DNA from: an uncultured Chlorobiaceae bacterium
Lineage (GTDB): Bacteria > Bacteroidota > Chlorobiia > Chlorobiales > Chlorobiaceae
Length of the DNA: 55,835 bases
Direction: 5' to 3'
Assembly: GCA_903836465.1 (NCBI GenBank)
Contig: CAILRB010000030.1
Location: 1-55,835 of the forward strand
This document shows, piece by piece, positions 48,657 to 55,660 of this stretch (position 1 is the first letter of the stretch; every line of letters begins with the position of its first letter). Under the pieces are notes generated by a model, which saw only the letters and a list, made by a program, of their open reading frames with translations, had not been told where the DNA came from and did not search any database. The translations under genes and the position numbers were made by a program.

Positions 48657-48704
48657 AAAACAGGTCGCTTGAGTAAGCAATTGAAAAAGCGGCCTGTTTT
48701 TTTT
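48657..48704 (+). terminator. Terminator-like hairpin between TR and reverse transcriptase
   Basis: AAAACAGGTCGCT (48657-48669) pairs with AGCGGCCTGTTTT (48688-48700) over 13 bp with one U-G pair, and eight T residues follow (48697-48704). It ends 12 bases before the reverse transcriptase start, so it could define the 3' end of the template RNA and limit transcription into the RT gene. Confidence 0.75.
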
Positions 48705-48716
48705 CCTGGTAAAACG

Positions 48717-49751
48717 ATGAAAACCAGCAAAAACCTTTTTGAACGCATTATCACCTTCGAAAATGTGCTTTCGTCAGCCCATAAAGCGGCAAAAGGGAAA
48801 CGTGAAAACCAGTCGGTACTAAGCTATTTCTCTCATCTTGAAGAGAATCTCTGGCAGATTATTGAGGAGTTGAAGGGTAAAACCTGGCAGCCCGGTTTGT
48901 ACACGACCTTCAACATTTACAAGCCGAAACCAAGGCAGATCAGCGCAGCTCCCTTCAGGGATCGGGTGGTGCATCATGCCCTCATCGCATTGGTCGGGCC
49001 TATTATGGAGCGTAGCTTTATTTTCGACACCTACGCCAATCGAACGGCCAAGGGAACACACAAGGCAATAGAGCGCTACCAGCATTACCTGACACAGTAT
49101 GCTTATGCGCTGAAGTGCGATATCAGAAAATATTTTCCATCCATCGATCACGAGATACTCAAATCCCTGCTTCGCAGAAAAATAGCGTGTGCTGATACCC
49201 TATGGTTGATTGATACCATCATCGATAACAGTAACCTGCAAACCGAGCATTTTCACTATTTTCCGGGCGATACCCTTTTTACGCCACAAGAACGAAGAAA
49301 AGGGCTGCCTATCGGGAACCTGACCAGCCAGTTTTTTGCCAACTACTACCTCAGTTTTTTTGATCACTACGTTAAAGAGGAGTTGCGATGCAAGGGCTAC
49401 GTTCGCTACGTGGATGATTTTGTCTTGTTCTCAAATGCCAAGTCCGAGTTGTGGGAGTGGAAAACGGCAATCGAAGAGTTTTTGATGAAATTCAGGCTGA
49501 TTCTCAATACACAACGCACAGAGCTTTATCCGACAACAGAAGGGAAGCGCTTTCTCGGGCAGATAGTCTTTCAGACCTACCGGCAGCTTCCTTCCGAAAA
49601 TGTGCGTCGGGCGAAAAAACGGTTACAATGTGTTTTGCTTGACAAACCCGAAACTTTGCAGAAAAGCCTTGCCGGGTGGGTTGGCCATGCCCGACAGGCC
49701 AATACGCATAACCTTTTGCAGTCGTTGGGGCTGTTGGGAGCAAAGCGCTGA
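48717..49751 (+). CDS. DGR reverse transcriptase
   Basis: A 344-residue reverse transcriptase of the diversity-generating-retroelement class. The catalytic aspartates are in KCDIRKYFPSID (Asp135) and the YVDD box (231-234). The diagnostic DGR motif LPIGNLTSQ is at 197-205, where group II intron enzymes have a Q-G form. The N-terminal ISAAPFRDRVVHHAL and the C-terminal thumb-like region are typical. The length equals that of other DGR RTs. A longer in-frame start would run through the template repeat and the terminator-like hairpin and is rejected. The Shine-Dalgarno is weak, which with the hairpin suggests low expression. Confidence 0.96.
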   Translation: MKTSKNLFERIITFENVLSSAHKAAKGKRENQSVLSYFSHLEENLWQIIEELKGKTWQPGLYTTFNIYKPKPRQISAAPFRDRVVHHALIALVGPIMERSFIFDTYANRTAKGTHKAIERYQHYLTQYAYALKCDIRKYFPSIDHEILKSLLRRKIACADTLWLIDTIIDNSNLQTEHFHYFPGDTLFTPQERRKGLPIGNLTSQFFANYYLSFFDHYVKEELRCKGYVRYVDDFVLFSNAKSELWEWKTAIEEFLMKFRLILNTQRTELYPTTEGKRFLGQIVFQTYRQLPSENVRRAKKRLQCVLLDKPETLQKSLAGWVGHARQANTHNLLQSLGLLGAKR

Positions 49752-49854
49752 AGTTTTTTGATTTCTTGAGAGCTGATTGTTTTTTAAAGCACGATACCTG
49801 TAAGAGCCAGGGTATTGCGCTCGCGTAGAAACGGAGCAATCCTGAAACGGCGGC

Positions 49855-49897
49855 TTGATTACATGTCTGATATTGTGTACAATTGGTATCCGAATTG
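49855..49897 (+). promoter_or_regulatory. Promoter and pseudo-palindromic operator of antitoxin 2
   Basis: TTGATT (49855-49860) and TACAAT (49878-49883) are exactly 17 bases apart. An 18-base pseudo-palindrome from CAATTGG to GAATTG (49880-49897), symmetrical at 14 of 18 positions, overlaps the -10 box just before the antitoxin start at 49911. Autorepression through such a site is usual for Phd/YefM proteins. Confidence 0.6.
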
Positions 49898-49910
49898 TCG
49901 ACTAAAAGTT

Positions 49911-50207
49911 ATGAAAGTGTACAGCTATTCTGAGGCGAGACAGAAATTTGCCAAGGTGCTTGATCTTGCCCGTACTGAAGAGGTGGTTATAAGAAAACGG
50001 AGTGGTGAACTGTTTTCTCTTGCGTATAAAAAGCCATCAAGTTTCCCTTTTGATGTCAAAGGGGTGCAAACAAGAGCGACAACGAAAGATATTCTTGAGG
50101 CTGTTGAGGCTTCACGATCAGGAGAGAGTCCCGTAGTAATGATTGGTAAACGTTTGAGCAACAGGCCCTTAACCCCAAGTGTTGCTACGGTGCAGGATAA
50201 ATCATAA
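49911..50207 (+). CDS. Second Phd/YefM-like antitoxin without adjacent toxin
   Basis: A 98-residue protein with a Phd/YefM-type N-terminus: VYSYSEARQKFAKVLDLARTEEVVIRKRSGELFSLAYK, here seen as the pieces SEARQKFAKVLDLA and EEVVIRKRSGELFSL. The rest differs from the first antitoxin. The start is the ATG after a sigma-70-like promoter and palindrome. No toxin gene follows; instead the 462-aa FGE protein begins 12 bases after the stop, so the two are probably cotranscribed. This is the second case in the locus where a Phd-like gene directly precedes an FGE-domain protein. Confidence 0.75.
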   Translation: MKVYSYSEARQKFAKVLDLARTEEVVIRKRSGELFSLAYKKPSSFPFDVKGVQTRATTKDILEAVEASRSGESPVVMIGKRLSNRPLTPSVATVQDKS

Positions 50208-50218
50208 TTGCGTTTCCC

Positions 50219-51607
50219 ATGCCACCACATAACTTCAATGTGTTTATTAATTGCCCTTTTGACAAAGAGTACATTCCATTTTTTGATGCCATTCTTTTTA
50301 CGGTTTACAAGTGTGGTTTTCGTCCTCGTTGTGCTTACGAATTTGATGATGGTGGCCAGATACGCATAGAAAAAATAAATCGAATCATTGAAGAGTGTTG
50401 TTGTGGAATTCATGATATATCAAGAACAGAACCTGATAAAAAGACCAAGCTGCCAAGATTTAACATGCCCTTTGAACTGGGACTTTTTCTTGGTGCCAAA
50501 CGATTTGGTTCAAAGCTGCAGAAGTCTAAAGTGTCACTTATTCTTGACAGGGAGCCCCATCGTTATCAACAGTTTATTTCAGATATCTCTGGTCAGGATG
50601 TCAAATCTCATGACAATGATATCAAGAAGTTGATCAAGTGTATCAGGGATGTTTTGCATGCACTCAGGATTAATGATGCAATTCCTGGGCCTCAAGTGAT
50701 TCTTGAAAATTATATGGAGTTTAAGGCGACTCAGCCCGATCTTATGAAACAAAGAGGGTTGGATCTTGATGATATCTCTTACGCTGATAAAGTTTTGTTG
50801 GTAGAGCGCTGGCTAAACTTTATGCTGCTTGACAAGCTTGGTGCACATTATATCCTGATCAAGGGAGGTACATTTACCTACTCTTTGACAGACAAGTCCG
50901 AAGCTGTGACTGATATCTATATGGCGAAATATGCTGTGACCAACTCCCGCTATCGACAGTTTATCAACTACCTGTCAGGCAAGGGCTCTTTTATTGAGGT
51001 ACTGTCTACCGAAATTTTCAGGCAAAAGTTGCTTGCTTATGCAAACACAATTTATGAGACAGGTTTCTACGACTATCTTCAGGGTGAGTCCGATTTGGCA
51101 GAACGCTTACGCTCCGTTTATGAAGATGATGACCGATTCAACAACGATCATCAACCCGTGGTTGGGGTAAGCTGGTATGCTGCAAGAGCTTATTGCTACT
51201 GGCTTTCATGTCTTGAAACGGGATGCATGGATGCAGGATTGTATCGGCTACCAACAGAGATTGAGTGGGAATATGCTGCCAGCGGAAAAGAACGTAGGCC
51301 TTACCCTTGGGGTACCCCTGCTCCAACACCGCATCGGGCAAACTATAAAAGCAAGAAAGAAGCAACAACACCGGTTGGCGACTATCCCGATGGAATGACA
51401 CCTGATGGACTCTATGATATGGCTGGCAATGTATGGGAGTGGATGGATAACAGGAATGAGAAAGAAAAAGAACATTTTTTTTTGAGAGGCGGTTCGTGGG
51501 ACACTGCTCCCGATTATTTGCGTTGCTCAGTTCCCGGGTTCCAGAGCCCGTTTTATAGTTCTTCCGAGATCGGGTTTCGGGTTGTGCGTTCTCCTTCTTC
51601 TTCATGA
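50219..51607 (+). CDS. TIR-like/Rossmannoid-FGE protein, diverged DGR target paralogue
   Basis: A 462-residue protein. The N-terminal 150 residues begin FNVFINCPFDKEYIPFF and include CGFRPRCAYEFDDGGQIR, GIHDISR and FNMPFELGLFLGAK. This looks like a TIR- or SLOG-like Rossmannoid module, but I cannot name its family. After a helical linker, residues about 213-462 form an FGE domain close to those of the two large targets (KGGTFTYSLT, LPTEIEWEYAASGK, YDMAGNVWEW, GFRVVRS). There is no NACHT domain. Its C-terminus aligns codon for codon to the template repeat but has changed at framework sites too, so this copy is not a recent recipient from this template. Confidence 0.82.
   Translation: MPPHNFNVFINCPFDKEYIPFFDAILFTVYKCGFRPRCAYEFDDGGQIRIEKINRIIEECCCGIHDISRTEPDKKTKLPRFNMPFELGLFLGAKRFGSKLQKSKVSLILDREPHRYQQFISDISGQDVKSHDNDIKKLIKCIRDVLHALRINDAIPGPQVILENYMEFKATQPDLMKQRGLDLDDISYADKVLLVERWLNFMLLDKLGAHYILIKGGTFTYSLTDKSEAVTDIYMAKYAVTNSRYRQFINYLSGKGSFIEVLSTEIFRQKLLAYANTIYETGFYDYLQGESDLAERLRSVYEDDDRFNNDHQPVVGVSWYAARAYCYWLSCLETGCMDAGLYRLPTEIEWEYAASGKERRPYPWGTPAPTPHRANYKSKKEATTPVGDYPDGMTPDGLYDMAGNVWEWMDNRNEKEKEHFFLRGGSWDTAPDYLRCSVPGFQSPFYSSSEIGFRVVRSPSSS
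51482..51592 (+). repeat. Diverged VR-like sequence (VR3)
   Basis: This aligns without gaps to the template repeat from the LRGGSW codons to VVRS, with the same 23-codon spacing between TGG and the IGFRVV codons. Besides changes at adenine sites it has many changes at non-adenine bases (for example CGC to AGA, CTG to TTG, GCC CGG to GTT CCC). It is a relic or is served by another template. Confidence 0.75.
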
Positions 51608-51680
51608 TCTTCTGCCATGTTGTGTTTTGAAAAATCGGGTGGTGTTAACAATGGTATTCTCGCAGGCAAACGATTAATAA

Positions 51681-54600
51681 ATGACACAAAGAATGAGTGA
51701 TAAAAATATTCGACTCATCAAGGTACTTGTGGCCTCGCCCTCTGATGTCGCTGAAGAGCGCAAAATGGCTGAATATGTCATAAAGAGATGGAATGCCCGG
51801 CCACATCGACCGTTGATGCTCGAAGCGGTATTATGGGAATCACATGCAGCGCCTGAAATTGGTGAGCGGGTGCAGGGGATACTCAATAAACAGATTGTTG
51901 ATGAGTGTGATTTTGCCATCGGTATTTTCTGGACACGCATTGGAACAGGTACTGGTGTTGCTCCAGGCGGGGCGGTTGAAGAGGTTGAGAGAATGATGGC
52001 CGCCGGAAAACTGGTCATGCTCTATTTCTCAAATGTGCCATACCGAAGGAAGGATGTTGATATCAAGCAGATTGAAGCGCTTGACCGCTTCAAAGAATCA
52101 CTGCAATCGAATGCGTTGATAGAGGAGTATGATGAGCGTCATGAGTTCCGCGAAAAACTTGCTCATCAGCTTGACATACAGGTTCAGCGCTGGTTTTGTT
52201 CAAAAGAATGTGGTGATGATACTTCAACGAAAAACAGGTATCAACCAGTGGATGTCAACTCAGATTCGTTTCTCCAGCTCTACCACTCAACGCTGAAAGA
52301 GCAACTTGGCAACACCAACCTTTCGGGCTCTCCGGCAATTGAGAGCTTTTCGGTAAGACTTAAGGACACCTTTGTTTCGTTGAGTCTTTCTGATACATGG
52401 CGCAGCGAAGCACGATCCCATACGGAGGGTGATCTCTGTGAACAAAAAAAAGAAGAGCGCGTTCGTACCCCTGAAGAGGTGATGAGTTTTGTTTTTCAAC
52501 AGCATCGCTTGTTGCTTGTTATCGGTGATCCTGGTTCTGGCAAAACAACCCTGCTCAAATATTATGCACTCTCTTGCCTTGATAACAAGCGCTATCAGGA
52601 GTTTGGTTTTCGTGAGCCAGTCAATGTTTTTTACCTCCCTTTGCGTGATATCAACAAGAGCGATAACGGTTATCTCTCACTGCCAGCTGCTCTCTCTGCA
52701 TGGGCTGAAAAATATTTTCTCAAGATTGAAGACACCCTTTTTTCTGGCTGGCTTGATGATCACTCCACTCTTGTGCTGCTTGACGGACTGGATGAAATCA
52801 GCAATGTTGACGACAGGATAGCGCTTTGTAACTGGATTGACCGAACGGTTTCAAGGTTTGCCAATGCTCGATTTGTGGTGACCTCCCGAAGCACAGGATA
52901 CCGAAAAGGGGATGGCATTGAGCTTGACTCAAGCCATCTACGGGCCGATATCATGGACTTTTCCAAAGGGCAGCAAGCTGAGTTTTTACATCTCTGGTTC
53001 ACGGCGGCATTTATTCGTGAAATACCTCTCGGTGTGCGAGATGAGCCGGAGTTGAGAGCCCGGCAGGAACAACAAGCGGGCCAAAAAGCAGTACAAAAAG
53101 CCGATGCAATTATTGCTTTTCTCGGGCAGGAGAAAAACAGGAGCTTGCACTCTCTGGCAGGTGTGCCCCTGCTTTTGCAGATTATGGCAATGCTCTGGAA
53201 AGATCGGGAGTTTCTGCCCGCAGGGCGTTCAGAACTCTATGATGCCGCGTTGAACTATATGCTCGATTATCGTGACCGGCGAAGGGGGATCTATCCGCTG
53301 CTTGCGGCCAAAGATGCGCGGCGGGTACTGAGTCCGGTCTCTCTCTGGATGCAGGAAGAGCTGAAAACAGACGAAGCTGACCGGGTTGCAATGCAGCAGA
53401 AAATGCAGGAGTTGCTCAATACGCTCTACAATTCTCTTCCAGCAGAGGAGTTTTGCCGGAACCTTGTTGATCGGGCCGGTGTGCTGGTAGAGTATGGCGA
53501 TCGGGAGTATGTTTTTCGGCACAAATCATTCCGTGAGTACCTGGCGGGCGTTCAACTGCTCAAAAACATGCATCGGCCAGATTATCTCGCCATCATTGTT
53601 ACCAGGTTTGGCGACGATTGGTGGCATGAACCGCTTCGGTTTTTTATTGGCCATGTTGATGATGCAGAGGTATTTGATGACTTCATGCAGAAGCTCTTTG
53701 ATTCACCGGTCACTGAAAACTTGACACCAAAGCAGCAAGACTTGCTCGTCACCCTTGTCGAAGAGGCCCCGCAGCGGAAGTTCGATGCTTTACAAAAGAA
53801 GTTGTTTGATCCAGCAACTACCCTGAAACGGCAGCAATACATCATGGAGAGCCTCAAAACCATTGGCAAGCCTGAAGCTCTTGCGATAGTGAAGACGTTT
53901 ATCGAATCAGGAAGAAACAAGGTTTTGTTTGACGCGCTTCATGCAGAGTATATCCTGATAAAAGGTGGCACATTTACTTACTCCTTGACTGAGAAGCCTG
54001 AAAAGATGCTGGATCTTTATGTTGCTAAATATACGGTTACTAATAAGCTGTATCGGCAATTCATCAGCTACCTGCAGTCTGGAAAGGTGCCCGATAGTAA
54101 TGCTGTTACTCTGGAGACGTATCAAAAACACTTGCAGGCAATGGCGAAAAACATTGAAGGATTCACAGACTATCTTCAGGGCAAAAAAGTTTTGGCAAAG
54201 CTTTTCCGCTCCGAATCGGATGATGACAAGCGATTTAACAAGGAGGAGCAGCCGGTTATGGATATAAGCTGGTATGCCGCCAAAGCCTATTGTCTCTGGC
54301 TTTCTCTTCTGGAGAGCGATGGCCGCGATGCCGATATCTATCGTCTTCCAAATGAGATGGAATGGGAGTATGCCGCTGCGGGATCGGAAAGTCGTCAATA
54401 TCCCTGGAGGAATTTAGAGCCAACAAATAAACTCGCCAATTATAACAGCAATGAAGGAGCTACAACCCCGGTAGGCCGCTATCCTGATGGCGCGACACCG
54501 GAAGGACTGTATGATATGGCAGGCAATGTGTGGGAGTGGATGTATAATAAGTACGAAGAAAATACCTCTGCCCGCGCGTTGCGCGGCGGCTCCTGGTACG

Positions 54601-54704
54601 ATGTTCCCGACAGCCTGCGTTGCTCTGCCCGGGACGGCGGCGTTCCGGCGGACTCGTACTACACTTTCGGCTTTCGGGTTGTGCGTTCCAGTCCCTCTTC
54701 CTGA
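51681..54704 (+). CDS. DUF4062-NACHT-FGE protein, DGR target 2
   Basis: A 1007-residue full-length paralogue of target 1. It has a DUF4062 domain (about residues 14-120), a NACHT NTPase with Walker A GDPGSGKTT (282-290) and an equivalent VLLDGLDE Walker B, helical repeats, and a C-terminal FGE domain (about 755-1007) ending in variable repeat VR2. The linker before FGE is about 30 residues shorter than in target 1. A start four codons later (MSDKNIR) matches the beginning of target 1 better. The NTPase cores are strongly conserved. It is encoded 2 kb downstream of the reverse transcriptase, so it would be diversified as a second recipient. Confidence 0.92.
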   Translation: MTQRMSDKNIRLIKVLVASPSDVAEERKMAEYVIKRWNARPHRPLMLEAVLWESHAAPEIGERVQGILNKQIVDECDFAIGIFWTRIGTGTGVAPGGAVEEVERMMAAGKLVMLYFSNVPYRRKDVDIKQIEALDRFKESLQSNALIEEYDERHEFREKLAHQLDIQVQRWFCSKECGDDTSTKNRYQPVDVNSDSFLQLYHSTLKEQLGNTNLSGSPAIESFSVRLKDTFVSLSLSDTWRSEARSHTEGDLCEQKKEERVRTPEEVMSFVFQQHRLLLVIGDPGSGKTTLLKYYALSCLDNKRYQEFGFREPVNVFYLPLRDINKSDNGYLSLPAALSAWAEKYFLKIEDTLFSGWLDDHSTLVLLDGLDEISNVDDRIALCNWIDRTVSRFANARFVVTSRSTGYRKGDGIELDSSHLRADIMDFSKGQQAEFLHLWFTAAFIREIPLGVRDEPELRARQEQQAGQKAVQKADAIIAFLGQEKNRSLHSLAGVPLLLQIMAMLWKDREFLPAGRSELYDAALNYMLDYRDRRRGIYPLLAAKDARRVLSPVSLWMQEELKTDEADRVAMQQKMQELLNTLYNSLPAEEFCRNLVDRAGVLVEYGDREYVFRHKSFREYLAGVQLLKNMHRPDYLAIIVTRFGDDWWHEPLRFFIGHVDDAEVFDDFMQKLFDSPVTENLTPKQQDLLVTLVEEAPQRKFDALQKKLFDPATTLKRQQYIMESLKTIGKPEALAIVKTFIESGRNKVLFDALHAEYILIKGGTFTYSLTEKPEKMLDLYVAKYTVTNKLYRQFISYLQSGKVPDSNAVTLETYQKHLQAMAKNIEGFTDYLQGKKVLAKLFRSESDDDKRFNKEEQPVMDISWYAAKAYCLWLSLLESDGRDADIYRLPNEMEWEYAAAGSESRQYPWRNLEPTNKLANYNSNEGATTPVGRYPDGATPEGLYDMAGNVWEWMYNKYEENTSARALRGGSWYDVPDSLRCSARDGGVPADSYYTFGFRVVRSSPSS
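54567..54690 (+). repeat. DGR variable repeat VR2
   Basis: A 124-bp repeat at the 3' end of target 2, aligning without gaps to the template repeat. It differs at 18 of its 27 core adenines (A to G 10, A to T 7, A to C 1) and nowhere else. Variable codons read Y-D-V, D-S, D-G-G-V and D-S-Y-Y-T-F. It lies 6 kb downstream of TR. Confidence 0.97.
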
Positions 54705-54742
54705 AATTCTGATCTTCTGATATCTGAAACTCTGAAAAGGAA
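54691..54742 (+). repeat. Conserved 52-bp flank after VR2
   Basis: The second copy of the flank found after VR1 (47925-47976), with about five substitutions, again ending AAAAGGAA before a run of T residues. Here no avd gene follows, so the AAGGA is an unused ribosome-binding-site remnant. This suggests that target 2 was copied together with the edge of avd. Confidence 0.75.
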
Positions 54743-54779
54743 TTTTTTTTTTGCAACAATCATAATCGGAGCCTCTCAT

Positions 54780-55304
54780 ATGAAAAAACTTTTGTTCCAC
54801 TGTTTTCTCCTGCTTGCAGGATGTACCGGTATCCCTCAGGGAGTCACGGTTGTTGATGACTTTTCTCTTGATCGTTATCTTGGTACATGGCATGAAGTCG
54901 TTCGTCTCGATAACCGTTTTGAAAAGGAGCTTGATCCGGTGTCGGCCACCTACTCGCTTGCCCCGGATGGCAGTGTCAAGGTGGTGAATAAAGGGTACGA
55001 CCTGAAAAAACAGGAGTGGAAAACCATTCAGGGGCGCGGTGTTTTTCTCGATGATAAAAAGACCACTCAAGGCGCGTTGAAGGTCTCTTTTTTCGGCCCT
55101 TTTTATGCGAGCTACAATGTGATTGATCTCGACAAGGCCGGGTATCGCTGGGCGATGGTGTGCGGTCGCGACAAATCGTATTTCTGGATTTTATCGAAAG
55201 ATTCTGTCATGGAGCAGGCTCAACTCAAGGCGCTTGTGGCCAAAGCGGGAACACTCGGCTTCGATACCGCCAAACTGCGTTATCTGGGCAAGCCGAAGCC
55301 GTAA
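54780..55304 (+). CDS. blc: Blc-type outer-membrane lipocalin
   Basis: A 174-residue bacterial lipocalin. A lipoprotein signal peptide ends in the lipobox LLAGC (Cys at about residue 15). The lipocalin signature follows: DRYLGTWHEVVRLDNRFEKEL, then VVNKGYDLKKQEW and the YRWAMVCGRDKSYFWILSK strand pair. Blc binds lysophospholipids or fatty acids at the outer membrane and is linked to envelope stress in other bacteria. GGAGCC before the ATG supports the start. It directly follows the DGR locus, and nothing ties it to that system. Confidence 0.92.
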   Translation: MKKLLFHCFLLLAGCTGIPQGVTVVDDFSLDRYLGTWHEVVRLDNRFEKELDPVSATYSLAPDGSVKVVNKGYDLKKQEWKTIQGRGVFLDDKKTTQGALKVSFFGPFYASYNVIDLDKAGYRWAMVCGRDKSYFWILSKDSVMEQAQLKALVAKAGTLGFDTAKLRYLGKPKP

Positions 55305-55465
55305 GACCGTTGTATCGTCAAACTCAGCGTTCTGTTTTTTTTAAGCAACATTTAAGTGTTCATTTATCAGTATTTAAGAATTCTGCATGTACTTTGTTTA
55401 CAATCAATCGAAAAGATTCGGTTAAAACAGCACTGTGGATTTTTTCATTATTCTTAATCTCTGCT

Positions 55466-55660
55466 ATGATGAACACTAACTCTAAATTCCGTCCAGCTCC
55501 TCTTGCAATTGGAGCATTTATCCTGTCTGTAATTGCGGGACTTCTGATTTTCCTGGCTGTCGTCACGGGGATGACTCAGCCAGTGCAGGTGTGGTTGAGC
55601 TTTATCTTTGTTCTTGGTGTTGTCGTCCACACAGTTGTAAACTGGAAGCAGTTTACGTGA
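55466..55660 (+). CDS. Small two-helix membrane protein
   Basis: A 64-residue protein with two predicted membrane helices (about 14-34 and 41-58) joined by a short TGMTQPVQ loop, ending HTVVNWKQFT. The His and NWK near the end recall DUF4405-type membrane proteins, but the chain is short. An ATG pair (MMNTNS) starts it; a longer in-frame start would overlap the lipocalin gene. The preceding 160 bases contain AT-rich sequence that could hold a promoter. The function is unknown, and the remaining 175 bases of the window show no further gene. Confidence 0.6.
   Translation: MMNTNSKFRPAPLAIGAFILSVIAGLLIFLAVVTGMTQPVQVWLSFIFVLGVVVHTVVNWKQFT

Larger units (their letters stand above)
48385..48704 (+). 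ncRNA. DGR template RNA with structured spacer
   Basis: The probable retroelement RNA: the template repeat plus a 196-base spacer up to a terminator-like hairpin. The spacer has hairpins at 48549-48570 (CCGTT/AACGG) and 48611-48641 (GCATG and CCATTG arms pairing with CAATGG and CATGC). In the Bordetella DGR a spacer of comparable size just 3' of TR is needed for cDNA priming by the RT-Avd complex. The 5' end of the RNA is not known; it may begin upstream as part of the target 1-avd transcript. Confidence 0.7.

Noticed and set aside
48438-48716. A 93-codon upstream extension of the reverse transcriptase reading frame
   Set aside because: It runs through the last part of the template repeat, the structured spacer and the terminator-like hairpin, and has no similarity to RT proteins. 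The conserved protein begins at 48717.
51482-51592. VR3 as an active recipient of the template repeat
   Set aside because: Many differences from TR fall on non-adenine positions, including silent changes in the framework, which adenine mutagenesis cannot produce.
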